Source: UMGS621 sp964468815 (GTDB taxonomy: Bacteria; Bacillota; Clostridia; Christensenellales; Borkfalkiaceae). From it: a stretch of 37,883 bases of DNA. Location: the NCBI GenBank assembly GCA_964468815.1, contig CAYXWN010000016.1, positions 1 through 37,883 of the forward strand, given 5' to 3'. The notes below the pieces were generated by a model. The model saw nothing but the letters and a program-made list of their open reading frames with translations, did not search any database and was not told the origin of the DNA. A program made the translations under genes and the position numbers. Shown piece after piece: positions 23,126-31,405 of the stretch. Each line of letters begins with the position of its first letter. The first letter of the stretch is position 1.

Positions 23126-23314
23126 TTGTATTTATTCGTGCAAGACGAAAGGGGTTACGCGTTTCGCGTCGAATATTATAATTTGATGAATCGTTTCTAT
23201 TGCGAGAATTATTATAAGCGGATCATGGATTGGTGTGACGAAAAAGGGTGCTTGTTGACCGGGAACAGCGTGGAAGAGACATATTTTACGATTTTGACAC
23301 GCGCGATCGGTTAA
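23126..23314 (+). pseudogene. Fragment of a large glycosidase (GH106-like region), probable remnant
   Basis: A 62-codon frame opens with TTG and has no good ribosome site. The translated segment FRVEYYNLMNRFYCENYYKRIMDWCDEKGCLLTGNSVEE resembles the stretch Y-x-x-x-x-x-F-x-E-x-Y-x-x-x-x-x-x-W-C-x-x-x-G-x-x-x-T-G of large clostridial glycosidases (GH106-type rhamnosidase relatives). Such enzymes exceed 700 residues, so only a small internal piece is left. The remaining sequence on both sides is not continuous with it. It sits next to a glycan locus, which supports decay of an ancient gene. It could also be a chance frame. Confidence 0.4.
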
Positions 23315-23397
23315 CGGCGAACTATTCCTTTGGAAACGATCGAAATAGAGTGTGAATAAACACCGTTACGGTAAAATAAATTTCTCGGAGAAAATGT

Positions 23398-25212
23398 ATG
23401 AGAATCGAATGTACGGATTGCAAATTTGCGCAAGGCGTTCAAATTTTGAACGCCTTTTTGGCGGAACGGTTGGAGAATCGCTTTTCTTCCGTTTCCGCCG
23501 CACAAGGGGACTTTGACGGCGCGACCTTAAAAGGCGGCGGATTGCAAATCACCTATACGACGTTGAACAATGCGTATTTGACGTTGGGCAAGGCGTTGAC
23601 GCAAACGGAACGGGAATATACTTTTACGGTTGAAAAGCGGATTGCGGATACGGGGATTATGTTGGATTGTGCACGGAATGCGGTGATTCGTCCGTCGCAG
23701 GCGAAAAAACTGATCGCAAGCAGCGCGTTGTTGGGCTTTAATTATTTCGAGTTGTACGTAGAGGACTGCTTGGAGGTGGACGGAGAGCCGTATTTCGGCT
23801 ATATGCGCGGACGTTTTACGCAAGACGAAATAAGAGAATTGGACGCCTTTTCCAAACTGTTCGGCGTGGAACTCGTTCCGTGTATTCAAACGTTGGCTCA
23901 TTTGGAACGGTTGTTTTTCCATTGGAGAGAATACACGGCGAGCATTTGCGATAAAAGGGACGTGTTGCTCGTGGACGAGCCTCGTACTTATACGTTGCTT
24001 GAAAACGTCATAAAAACGTGCAGAAAGTGCTTTACTTCTTCGCGCATCAATATCGGAATGGACGAGGCGTTCGACGCCGGGCTCGGACAGCACCTTGTAA
24101 AGCACGGCTACGAGCCGAGAGAGCAGATTGTCAAGCGACACTTAAAAAAGGTCGTCGAAATTTGCGAACGGTATCAATTTACGCCGTCGCTGTGGGCGGA
24201 TATGTTCTACGACGATATGAAAAAGGGTGAATACGACGGGATTCCGAAGAACGTCGAATTGATTTATTGGGATTACGGAATCGACACTACCGGCGTTGTG
24301 AGCGAAATGTTGTCTTACATGAAACCGTCCGGAGCAAAGGTGTCTTTTGCCGGCGGCGTGAATAAATATTGCGGCTTTGCGCCGTATAATCGCTATTCTT
24401 CTTTGACGGTAGACAGCACGATCGACAAGCTGGTTGACGAGGGCATCGGCACGTATTTAATGACGGCTTGGGGGGACGACGGCGGCGAGGCGGCGCAGTT
24501 TTCCGTTTTGCCGACGCTTTGTCATTTCGCCGAGAAAAATATTTCCGAAACGGAAGCGTATGCGAGCGGTATTTGCAAAGCGATTACCGATTATTCTTAC
24601 GAAGAATTTTGCACGTTGGACGACGTGAATTATTTGAACGACAAGCATGATTATTCCAAACTCTACAATCCGTGCAAGCATTTGCTTTACGCAGATCCTT
24701 TGATCGGGGTAGAAGAGATTGCCGCGTTGCCCGATTATCCCGCGCGATACGAGAAGATTTCCAAGAAATTGAAAAAACTTGCCGATCGGGAGAGCGAATA
24801 CAATTATTTGTTCAAGACCATGTATGCGTTGAGTCGCGTGTTGGAGTTGAAATCGTATTTGATAGAGGAATTGTATTACGCGTATCGGGAAAAGAATCTG
24901 CAAGCCTTGCGTGCGCTGACCGAAAAAATAAAGAAAACCGTTCGCCGCATGGACGCGTTTATCGACGCGTATGAAAAGCAGTGGCGAAAGGAAAACAAGG
25001 AATTCGGCTTCGAGATTATGCAGATTCGCCTATACGGCGTAAGAGGGCGTTTGAACGACGTCGGAAAGCGGTTGAAGGGGTATTTGGACGGCTCGCTTGA
25101 AAAAATCGAAGAGTTGGAAGAAACGAAGTATTTTTACCCTTTACAGAACGGAGAATATTTGGGCGGACTTTATAATTTGTACGTGGCGAACGTGACGTAC
25201 GGAAAGGTCTAA
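23398..25212 (+). CDS. GH20-family beta-N-acetylhexosaminidase-like enzyme, cytoplasmic
   Basis: The 604-aa product has no signal peptide. An N-terminal alpha/beta part (about 1-85) precedes the barrel, which starts at GIMLDCARNAVI. The GH20 acid pair is D222-E223 in NIGMDEAFDAGLG; the Asp helps the substrate's own acetamido group act as nucleophile and the Glu is the acid/base. The W in YLMTAWGDDGGEA is a likely sugar-stacking residue. After about residue 460 a helical C-terminal region follows. It would trim terminal HexNAc from imported oligosaccharides. The start is chosen from CGGAG 7 bases upstream. The downstream terminator makes it monocistronic. Substrate is not known. Confidence 0.85.
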   Translation: MRIECTDCKFAQGVQILNAFLAERLENRFSSVSAAQGDFDGATLKGGGLQITYTTLNNAYLTLGKALTQTEREYTFTVEKRIADTGIMLDCARNAVIRPSQAKKLIASSALLGFNYFELYVEDCLEVDGEPYFGYMRGRFTQDEIRELDAFSKLFGVELVPCIQTLAHLERLFFHWREYTASICDKRDVLLVDEPRTYTLLENVIKTCRKCFTSSRINIGMDEAFDAGLGQHLVKHGYEPREQIVKRHLKKVVEICERYQFTPSLWADMFYDDMKKGEYDGIPKNVELIYWDYGIDTTGVVSEMLSYMKPSGAKVSFAGGVNKYCGFAPYNRYSSLTVDSTIDKLVDEGIGTYLMTAWGDDGGEAAQFSVLPTLCHFAEKNISETEAYASGICKAITDYSYEEFCTLDDVNYLNDKHDYSKLYNPCKHLLYADPLIGVEEIAALPDYPARYEKISKKLKKLADRESEYNYLFKTMYALSRVLELKSYLIEELYYAYREKNLQALRALTEKIKKTVRRMDAFIDAYEKQWRKENKEFGFEIMQIRLYGVRGRLNDVGKRLKGYLDGSLEKIEELEETKYFYPLQNGEYLGGLYNLYVANVTYGKV

Positions 25213-25295
25213 TGCTCGGGAAAGCAAAAATAAAAACGTGCGATTGCGGTTGAAAACGGAATCGTAATAAGACCGTTTGTTGACAGAACGGAGCG

Positions 25296-25338
25296 AAAAC
25301 GCCGTCGAAAGGAAAAATCCCTTTCGGCGGCGTTTTTT
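25296..25338 (+). terminator. Terminator after the GH20 gene
   Basis: AAAACGCCGTCGAAAGG pairs with CCTTTCGGCGGCGTTTT around a short A-rich loop and ends in TTTTTT. Confidence 0.9.
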
Positions 25339-25422
25339 CGTTAAACAATCGGGCGGCGGCCAAGTATTTTCATCCGTTCGATTATTATTTATGAAATAAC
25401 GGATGGAAAACGAGGCGAGATA

Positions 25423-25431
25423 TGATATAAT
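25423..25431 (+). promoter_or_regulatory. Extended -10 promoter of the lipoprotein gene
   Basis: TGATATAAT is a perfect TGn-TATAAT extended -10 box, with TATAAT at 25426-25431. No good -35 box is seen 16-18 bases before it, as is common for this promoter type. It lies 105 bases before the ATG. Confidence 0.5.
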
Positions 25432-25535
25432 TATATTACACGACGAAAAATTTCTCGGCTGAGTCGGAAAATTCGTTTTATTGCGGGACAAATGCGTTGT
25501 GAAAACCGTTATTGGGGTGAAAGGAGAAGAAAACG

Positions 25536-26579
25536 ATGAGAAGAATAGGAAAAATAGGATTGCTCGTTTTGGCGGTTACGTTGTTTTTCGCGGCTTCTTG
25601 CGATTCTTGTACGTTTCCGGCAGAAGAACGTCGCGCGCAGATTTATCGGGAAATCAATCAAATCGAGCGGAGTGCGGATTATGCGATCGTAACCGATGAA
25701 AGTTACCGCTCGCAAAAGGAAGAAATTCAATTTAAGGATATCGTAGACGAGAAAATCAAAAAAGACGGCTATCAAATTAAGAGCGACGGCTATTTTAACT
25801 CTTGCCGATACGGGGATTTCGTGACGTTTGTCCGTCTGTATCAGAGCGAAAACAGATTTTTCGGTTTAAACGATTGGAATCAGCGTTATGCCGTCGGCGT
25901 GATTCGATTAGAAGATTTTTCGGTGGAAATTTACTATCTTACCAACCGATACGAAAAAATGTATGCTTCTCTGACCGAAACACACCTTTTACTTGCGGCA
26001 AAGGACGAGGACGCAAAAAAGAAGGTTAATGAAAACGGGGACGAGATTTTAAATTTCGACTATTATTCTTTCGATCGGGGAACGGGCGAGATCAAATTTT
26101 TTGACGACAAGACGTCCGCGCTCGCGGTAACGGGGGAAGAAATGCCTCGTTATCAAAATCCGACCGCGTTTTCTTGGAAAGGCGAGCGGTTTACGGTGGA
26201 TAATCAAACGAAGTACAGTTATATTTATAATGAAAAGAAAGAACTTGTCGCGATGAGTAACGGACAGTATGCCTTTGACGACGCGTTCTTGCTGAAATAC
26301 GTTGACGTTTTGTCGGTTAGCCCCGAATTGCAAACGGTAAACGGCATATTGGGGGAGGGGCGAGAATATGCAATCGACGCGTATTTTTTCACGGACGGAG
26401 AAGACCTTTTCGTCGGATTCGTGACCGATATCGGTATGTTCGGCATAGAGTGCAATTTGACTTGCCCCGTCCTTTTTAAAACCAACCTCGATTTTGACCG
26501 CTTTGAATTTATCGGTTGCGTGGGCGGCAGATATATGAATGAATTTTATCATTGCGTAGAAATAAAAAAGATCAATTGA
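25536..26579 (+). CDS. Lipoprotein of unknown function (347 aa)
   Basis: I do not recognise the family. The N-terminus has two Arg, a hydrophobic segment LVLAVTLFFA and the lipobox AASC, so the mature protein starts at Cys and is tethered outside the membrane. The rest is Tyr/Asp/Glu-rich with repeated beta-strand patterns (GDFVTFVRLYQSENRFFGLND, QRYAVGVIRLEDFSVEIYYLTNRYE), possibly a propeller or sandwich. AAAGGAG precedes the ATG. It stands alone between two enzyme genes, with its own promoter and a terminator. A substrate-binding or signalling role for the glycan locus is possible but not shown. The gene ends inside a 9-bp inverted repeat that spans the stop. Confidence 0.75.
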   Translation: MRRIGKIGLLVLAVTLFFAASCDSCTFPAEERRAQIYREINQIERSADYAIVTDESYRSQKEEIQFKDIVDEKIKKDGYQIKSDGYFNSCRYGDFVTFVRLYQSENRFFGLNDWNQRYAVGVIRLEDFSVEIYYLTNRYEKMYASLTETHLLLAAKDEDAKKKVNENGDEILNFDYYSFDRGTGEIKFFDDKTSALAVTGEEMPRYQNPTAFSWKGERFTVDNQTKYSYIYNEKKELVAMSNGQYAFDDAFLLKYVDVLSVSPELQTVNGILGEGREYAIDAYFFTDGEDLFVGFVTDIGMFGIECNLTCPVLFKTNLDFDRFEFIGCVGGRYMNEFYHCVEIKKIN

Positions 26580-26649
26580 CGGTTTGATTTGAATGAAAAA
26601 TTGAGTGAACCGTCAAAGGCTATTTGTGAAAATCTTAAAAAGATTTTAG

Positions 26650-26682
26650 CAACGCTTCCCGTGCCGAAGGCGTTGTTTTTTT
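26650..26682 (+). terminator. Terminator after the lipoprotein gene
   Basis: CAACGC and TTC pair with GAA and GCGTTG, with one bulged G, followed by TTTTTTT. A short AAAATCTT/AAGATTTT hairpin lies just before it (26630-26648). Confidence 0.75.
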
Positions 26683-26911
26683 ATGTCGTCGTTTTTTATG
26701 TGCGATTTTATCGGAGATAATTGCGGTTGGCTCTGTTTGTTTTTGTTCCGTTTTTAGGGAAAAACGGGGGGGATACGGCGGTGATTTTTCGGGATTGCGT
26801 CAATGCTTCCGTTTGCTTTTCCGTTTTTGCCGAACGGGGGAAAGGGAAAAATTTACCCCGTAATTTAAGAAATAATCAGAGAAAATTATAAAAATAGGAA
26901 AAAATTTCGTA
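26683..26911 (+). promoter_or_regulatory. Long regulatory region before the GH78 gene
   Basis: This gap of about 230 bases has no gene. It holds a hairpin CCGTTTTT/AAAAACGG near 26748-26767 and a run-rich stretch. TTACCCCGTAATT at 26853-26865 is identical, in reverse orientation, to a 13-mer at the start of the ABC operon. It lies 46 bases upstream of the -35 box. Confidence 0.5.
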
Positions 26912-26940
26912 TTGACCGCCGTATGTATTTATGATACAAT
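26912..26940 (+). promoter_or_regulatory. Promoter of the GH78 gene
   Basis: TTGACC (26912-26917), 17 bases, TACAAT (26935-26940). A TG pair one base before the -10 box adds an extended -10. The transcript starts about 23 bases before the ATG. Confidence 0.85.
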
Positions 26941-26969
26941 AAAAATGAAAAACGACGGGGAGCATTCAA

Positions 26970-29531
26970 ATGGCTGAAATTATATCGGTAAAAACAGAAT
27001 ATAGAGAAAATCCGATCGGGATTCAAACGCAAAATCCGAGATTCAGTTGGACCTTTGCGGAAGCCGACGGCTTGATTCAGATCGGGTGTCGCGTTTTGGT
27101 CGCGTCCGATCCGAGTTTGTTGCAAATCGGAAAGGCGGATCGTTGGGATTCGGGCGAATTGGAAACGAATCGGTCGGTCAACGTCGCGTATTGCGGAAGC
27201 GAATTGAAAAGTTGCGAACTTTGTTACGTTAAGGTGTTTGCGGATACGACGGTAGGAAAAGCGGAGAGTGCCGTATTTACCTTTGAAATGGGGCTATTCG
27301 AGCAAGATTGGTCGGTCGCTTGGCGGACGTTGCCGCTGACGGCTGCCGGCGCGGCGATTGCGTTTCGTCGGAACGTCACGTTGCCTGCCGATAAAAAGGT
27401 GGTGCGCGCACGCGCTTATGTTTTGGGATTGGGATATCACGAGTTTTACGTGAACGGAAAAAAGAAGGGATCGGGCGTATTGAATCCCGTTCTTTCGGAT
27501 TGCGATAAAATCGTGTATTACAATATTTACGATATCACGGAGGACTTAAAGGAGAAAAACGCGATCGGAATCCTCGCCGGCAACGGTTGGTTCGGATCGC
27601 CGCAAGTCGCCGCCGACGTGTACGTTCTGTTTTCGGACGGAACGGATCTGTTGATTAAGACCAAACAATACGAACGCTGTTGGAAGGCGCGGCGTTCTCC
27701 CATCGTGGCGAATACGATTTTCGACGGGGAAACGTACGACGCGCGCATCGAAGAGGAACTTGGCGGTTGGTGCGAATATAATACGACGTTCGGCTTAAAC
27801 GTCGGTTGGTATTTCGCCGTGCCAAAAAAACACGATCCGTCCGTTAAAATTCGGGCGCAACAGATGGAAGAGATTACCGTTCAAAAGCGGATCGACGTTC
27901 TTTCCCGTCATGAAACCGAAAACGCGACGATTTACGATTTCGGCGAAATTCTGACGGGGTGGTGCGTACTGTCCGCAAAGGGCGAGCGCGGCGCGAAAAT
28001 CACGCTTCGGTTTGCAGAAAAATTGAACGAGGCTGGCGAACTCGATCGGAAGAGTTTGCGAAACGCCGTCAATACGGATACGTATATTTTGGCGGGGAGA
28101 GAATCCGAACAATACCGTCCGCGTTTTTCTTACCGCGGCTTCCGCTACGTGGAAGTGCGGTGCGAAGGAAGCGCGTCGATTACGGAACTGTTTGCGGAAC
28201 GGCTTCGCTCGAATACCAGACGGACGGGAACGTTTTGCTGTTCGGACGACTATCTGAATCGCCTGCATGAAATGGCGGTTCGGACGGAGGAGTGCAATCA
28301 CCACGGTATTTTGACCGATTGTCCGCAAAGGGACGAGCGCATGGGGTGGTTGAACGATTTGGGATCGCGTATTTTCCAAACGACCTACAATTTCGGGATG
28401 GAGTTGTTTTTCGATAAAATAACGGACGATATGACCGAAACCATGGACGAAAACGGCGCGATCAAGGACACCGCGCCCTATTATCTCGGCGACAATATCG
28501 CCGATCCCGTTTCGGTTGCTTATCTCTTGATCGGGTTATTTGCCTACGAGCGGTACGGCGATCGGAGAATCATCGAAAAGAATTACGAAAATTATCGGAA
28601 ATGGACGGAGTTTCTCACGTCGCACGTAAAAGACGGCTTGCTACCGTTGGGGCTTTACGGGGATTGGGTTCCGGCGATCAGCGTCGTTCCGTACGTTTCC
28701 AGACGGTTCAATAAGGCGTTCCCCATTCCGTTGATTTCCACCATGTGTCTGTATTGGCACTATCGGTTGATTCGCTTTTTCGCGGAATTGACGGGGAATA
28801 CGGCGGACGAGTCGCGTTATCGGACGCTTGGTGAACAAACGCGCGCGGCGATCAACGAGGCATTTTATAATCGCGAAACCGCTACGTATTGCGCGGACGT
28901 TCAGGCAGGGAACGCAATGGCACTCTCGCTCGGAATCGCGGAAGAGGAAGAGCGTCCGCGTATTTTGAACGCCGTCGTGCGCGATATCGAGGCGCGCGGT
29001 TGGCATATGACGTGCGGCAATCAAGCGTATCGGCATTTGATCGGCGCGTTGGCGGACGGCGGTCGGAACGACGTCGTGTTAAAGTTGTTAAAAAATAAGG
29101 AATACCCGAGTTGGGGGTATATGTTAGAATGTGGCGCGACGACCGTTTGGGAGCGTTGGGAAAACGAAATTTCCAAAACGGAAGAAAACATGCATTCGTA
29201 CTGTCACCCCATGTTCGGAAGTTACGATTATTGGTTCTACCGTTATTTGGCAGGAATCCGCGTGGTAAAAGAAACGGAAGGTCCGTATGAGATCGAAATC
29301 GCGCCTTGTGTAACGGCGGAAGTGCCGACGGTTCGCTGTACGTACGAAACGCTTTGCGGCAAGGTCGCCGTTCGGTACGAATTGACGGGCGATACGCTGT
29401 TCTTCGAGGTTGTCGTTCCGCCCAACACGACCGCTACGGTGCGGTTGCCGGGAGAGAAGCCGACGGTCTTATTGTCGGGTAAACATCAATTAAAAAGCCG
29501 CTTTCAAAAAGCGGCGGAAAGAGCGTCCTAA
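26970..29531 (+). CDS. GH78 alpha-L-rhamnosidase, cytoplasmic
   Basis: Releases terminal alpha-L-rhamnose by inversion. The 853-aa product has no signal peptide. The order is an Ig-like N-terminal sandwich (about 1-115, WTFAEADG...), the Bac_rhamnosid_N beta domain (about 130-290, HEFYVNGKKKGSGVLNP), a further beta domain, the alpha/alpha barrel (about 405-765) and a C-terminal sandwich. DCPQRDERMGW (D450-W460) is the family hallmark; by analogy with studied members D450 and E456 are key acids, and E728 in TTVWERWE is the likely base. GGGGAG lies 7 bases before the ATG. The end of the gene overlaps the terminator of the convergent AraC gene. Confidence 0.95.
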   Translation: MAEIISVKTEYRENPIGIQTQNPRFSWTFAEADGLIQIGCRVLVASDPSLLQIGKADRWDSGELETNRSVNVAYCGSELKSCELCYVKVFADTTVGKAESAVFTFEMGLFEQDWSVAWRTLPLTAAGAAIAFRRNVTLPADKKVVRARAYVLGLGYHEFYVNGKKKGSGVLNPVLSDCDKIVYYNIYDITEDLKEKNAIGILAGNGWFGSPQVAADVYVLFSDGTDLLIKTKQYERCWKARRSPIVANTIFDGETYDARIEEELGGWCEYNTTFGLNVGWYFAVPKKHDPSVKIRAQQMEEITVQKRIDVLSRHETENATIYDFGEILTGWCVLSAKGERGAKITLRFAEKLNEAGELDRKSLRNAVNTDTYILAGRESEQYRPRFSYRGFRYVEVRCEGSASITELFAERLRSNTRRTGTFCCSDDYLNRLHEMAVRTEECNHHGILTDCPQRDERMGWLNDLGSRIFQTTYNFGMELFFDKITDDMTETMDENGAIKDTAPYYLGDNIADPVSVAYLLIGLFAYERYGDRRIIEKNYENYRKWTEFLTSHVKDGLLPLGLYGDWVPAISVVPYVSRRFNKAFPIPLISTMCLYWHYRLIRFFAELTGNTADESRYRTLGEQTRAAINEAFYNRETATYCADVQAGNAMALSLGIAEEEERPRILNAVVRDIEARGWHMTCGNQAYRHLIGALADGGRNDVVLKLLKNKEYPSWGYMLECGATTVWERWENEISKTEENMHSYCHPMFGSYDYWFYRYLAGIRVVKETEGPYEIEIAPCVTAEVPTVRCTYETLCGKVAVRYELTGDTLFFEVVVPPNTTATVRLPGEKPTVLLSGKHQLKSRFQKAAERAS
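29492..29515 (-). terminator. Terminator of the AraC gene, embedded in the GH78 coding end
   Basis: On the minus strand, GCCGCTTT pairs with AAAGCGGC around a 3-base loop and is followed by TTTTT. It lies inside the last 14 codons of GH78, because the two convergent stops are only 3 bases apart. The T run is only on the minus side. Confidence 0.75.
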
Positions 29532-29534
29532 CGA

Positions 29535-30383
29535 TTAATCGTGTTGCTCGTAATACTGTTTTCTCCATTTCCCGGGCGGCATACCCACCGATCTGCGGAA
29601 TACGGTATTAAAGTAAAATTCGTTATCAAAGCCGAGATAATCGGAGATTTCTTTGATCGACATATCGCTGAGCGCCAACTGACGGCGCGCGAGAATCATC
29701 TTCTTTTCGAGAATGTATTTCGCGGGCGGCTGCTTAAACTGACCGGAAAACAGATCGGAAAAATAAGTTTCGTTATAACCGAGTACGTCCGCTAACTGTT
29801 TCACGGTGATCTTTGAACGGATATGTTCTTCGATATAATCGAGAACGGGTGCAAAGCGTTTGATCGTGGGAGAAATTTCAGTATCGGGCGGAAAGAACTT
29901 TGCGAGAAGAAGCAATAAACTCCCTTGTGCGGACAGTTCGGATTGCAGATCCTTGCGACCGTAGTTTTGGAGAAGAATACGAAAATGATCGTAATCCTCC
30001 GAACTTGCGTCCACCGGGTTGGTCAGTTTATAATATTCAAAGGGATTGATGGTTTGCGTGTTGGACTTGAAGTGAATGAAAAAATGCGCCATGGACGCGT
30101 GCTCTTGAACGGAGCGGACGGAGAACGGAGAGATCAAATACAGTTTGTTCTTTTCCAATTTCAAAGAAGAGCCGTCCGCCAATTGGAAAATCGCGTAGCC
30201 GTCCGTAACGAAATACAGACGGTGATAGGCGAAAAGCGGGACGATGATCGGCCATTTGCTGGAATACGGTTCGACGTTCGTGAGATCGTCGCTTCTGGAA
30301 TTTCTCCAAACGATATCGTCTTGGACGGAAGCAAAGCCGCCGCCGATTAAAGAAAAACTGTTGTTGATCAAAAAGTTCTGCAT
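29535..30383 (-). CDS. AraC-family transcriptional regulator
   Basis: The 282-aa protein has an N-terminal cupin-like sensing half (about 1-150, LFAYHRLYFVTDGYAIFQLADGS) and a C-terminal pair of HTH motifs (about 180-282, ITVKQLADVLGYNETYFSDLFSGQFKQPP; MSIKEISDYLGFDNEFYFNTVFRRSVGMPPGKWR). It probably activates the divergent ABC operon and perhaps GH78, in response to rhamnose or a related sugar. There is no ribosome site, and the promoter's -10 box ends 6 bases before the ATG, so the mRNA is predicted leaderless. Its gene ends 3 bases from the stop of GH78. Confidence 0.93.
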   Translation of the reverse strand: MQNFLINNSFSLIGGGFASVQDDIVWRNSRSDDLTNVEPYSSKWPIIVPLFAYHRLYFVTDGYAIFQLADGSSLKLEKNKLYLISPFSVRSVQEHASMAHFFIHFKSNTQTINPFEYYKLTNPVDASSEDYDHFRILLQNYGRKDLQSELSAQGSLLLLLAKFFPPDTEISPTIKRFAPVLDYIEEHIRSKITVKQLADVLGYNETYFSDLFSGQFKQPPAKYILEKKMILARRQLALSDMSIKEISDYLGFDNEFYFNTVFRRSVGMPPGKWRKQYYEQHD

Positions 30384-30389
30384 AGTTCA

Positions 30390-30418
30390 TTTATAACATA
30401 AATCGGACTGAAATGCAA
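30390..30418 (-). promoter_or_regulatory. Promoter of the AraC gene
   Basis: On the minus strand, TTGCAT (30418-30413) and TATAAA (30395-30390) are 17 bases apart, and a TG one base before the -10 box adds an extended element. Transcription would start at or within a base or two of the start codon. Confidence 0.75.
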
Positions 30419-30435
30419 GTGAATCTGTAAAAAAT

Positions 30436-30448
30436 AATTACGGGGTAA
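30436..30448 (+). promoter_or_regulatory. Candidate operator, shared 13-mer (AATTACGGGGTAA)
   Basis: The 13 bases equal the reverse complement of 26853-26865 before GH78. Here they fall immediately before the start codon of the first permease gene and cover its GGGG ribosome site. ATTAC-GGG-GTAAT can also form a small hairpin that hides that site. The binding factor, presumably the neighbouring AraC protein, is inferred. Confidence 0.45.
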
Positions 30449-30451
30449 TGT

Positions 30452-31405
30452 ATGGAAAAGGATAATAACGTTGTCGAAAAAAAGAATCGGCTTCGGAAAT
30501 TCGACGGACGGGACGTCCAATTGACGGTCATGGCGTTGATGGGCGTGGCGTTTCTCGCCGTGTTCGCGTATCTGCCGATGGCAGGGATTCTGTTGGGCTT
30601 TAAGGACGGTAACAACGTATTGAACGTCATGAACGCCTTATTGCAACCGGGACTGACGTTGGATAATTTCAGAGAGTTGTTCGGGGACGATACGTTTTGG
30701 ACGACGTTCACGAATACGCTGACCGTCAACGTTTTGATGCTCGTGTTCAATTTCCCGATGCCCATTATTTTCGCGCTCTTGTTAAACGAGGTGCGGAACG
30801 CCCCCTTGAAAAAGGGAATTCAGACCGTCTGTAATTTTCCTCAATTTATTTCGTGGGTAGTTTACGGCGGCATCATTCTCGCGCTGACGGATGCGGATAC
30901 GGGCGTCGTCAACCCGATTTTGCAGGCGTTGGGGCTTTCCTCTGCGGAAAACCCGATTGATCTCAATCTCGCGCAGTATTTTTACCCGAAAATCATCATC
31001 GCGACCATTATTAAGGGCGTCGGTTGGGGTTCGATCGTCTATTTGGCTGCGATCGCCGGGATTGATCCGAGTTTGTACGAGGCGGCAATGATCGACGGTG
31101 CGAATCGGTGGCAAAGAGCCATTCGCATTACCCTTCCGCAAATGAAGCCGACGATCATCATGTTTTTATTGTTGAATCTTTCCGGACTGCTCGGAAATAA
31201 CTTTGAACAGTTTTACGTCTTTCAGACGACGGAAAATCTCAGTACGACGCGCGTCTTGGCAACTTATATGTATCAACTTGCATTTACGCAGCGACAATAC
31301 GCCACGTCTACCGCACTCTCGCTGTTCGAGGGGCTTATTTCCGTCGTGTTGCTGTTAAGCAGCAATTTCGCAAGCAAAAAACTGACGGGGGAGGGCATTT
31401 TCTAA
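30452..31405 (+). CDS. ABC transporter permease, LplB type
   Basis: The 317-aa inner-membrane protein has six predicted membrane segments, beginning MALMGVAFLAVFAYLPMAGILLGF. The EAA loop EAAMIDGANRWQRAIRITLPQMKP, which docks the ATPase, sits at about 208-231. It belongs to the polysaccharide/oligosaccharide importer group (LplB-like). No ATPase gene is present in the cluster, as is typical where a common MsmX-like ATPase serves several importers. It shares a 68-bp divergent region with araC. The start follows a weak GGGG site. Its stop overlaps the next start (TAATG). Confidence 0.93.
   Translation: MEKDNNVVEKKNRLRKFDGRDVQLTVMALMGVAFLAVFAYLPMAGILLGFKDGNNVLNVMNALLQPGLTLDNFRELFGDDTFWTTFTNTLTVNVLMLVFNFPMPIIFALLLNEVRNAPLKKGIQTVCNFPQFISWVVYGGIILALTDADTGVVNPILQALGLSSAENPIDLNLAQYFYPKIIIATIIKGVGWGSIVYLAAIAGIDPSLYEAAMIDGANRWQRAIRITLPQMKPTIIMFLLLNLSGLLGNNFEQFYVFQTTENLSTTRVLATYMYQLAFTQRQYATSTALSLFEGLISVVLLLSSNFASKKLTGEGIF

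Noticed and set aside
30384..30451. Consensus promoter for the ABC operon in the divergent gap
   Set aside because: No good -35/-10 pair could be found on the plus strand, which fits an activator-dependent promoter but gives nothing to annotate.
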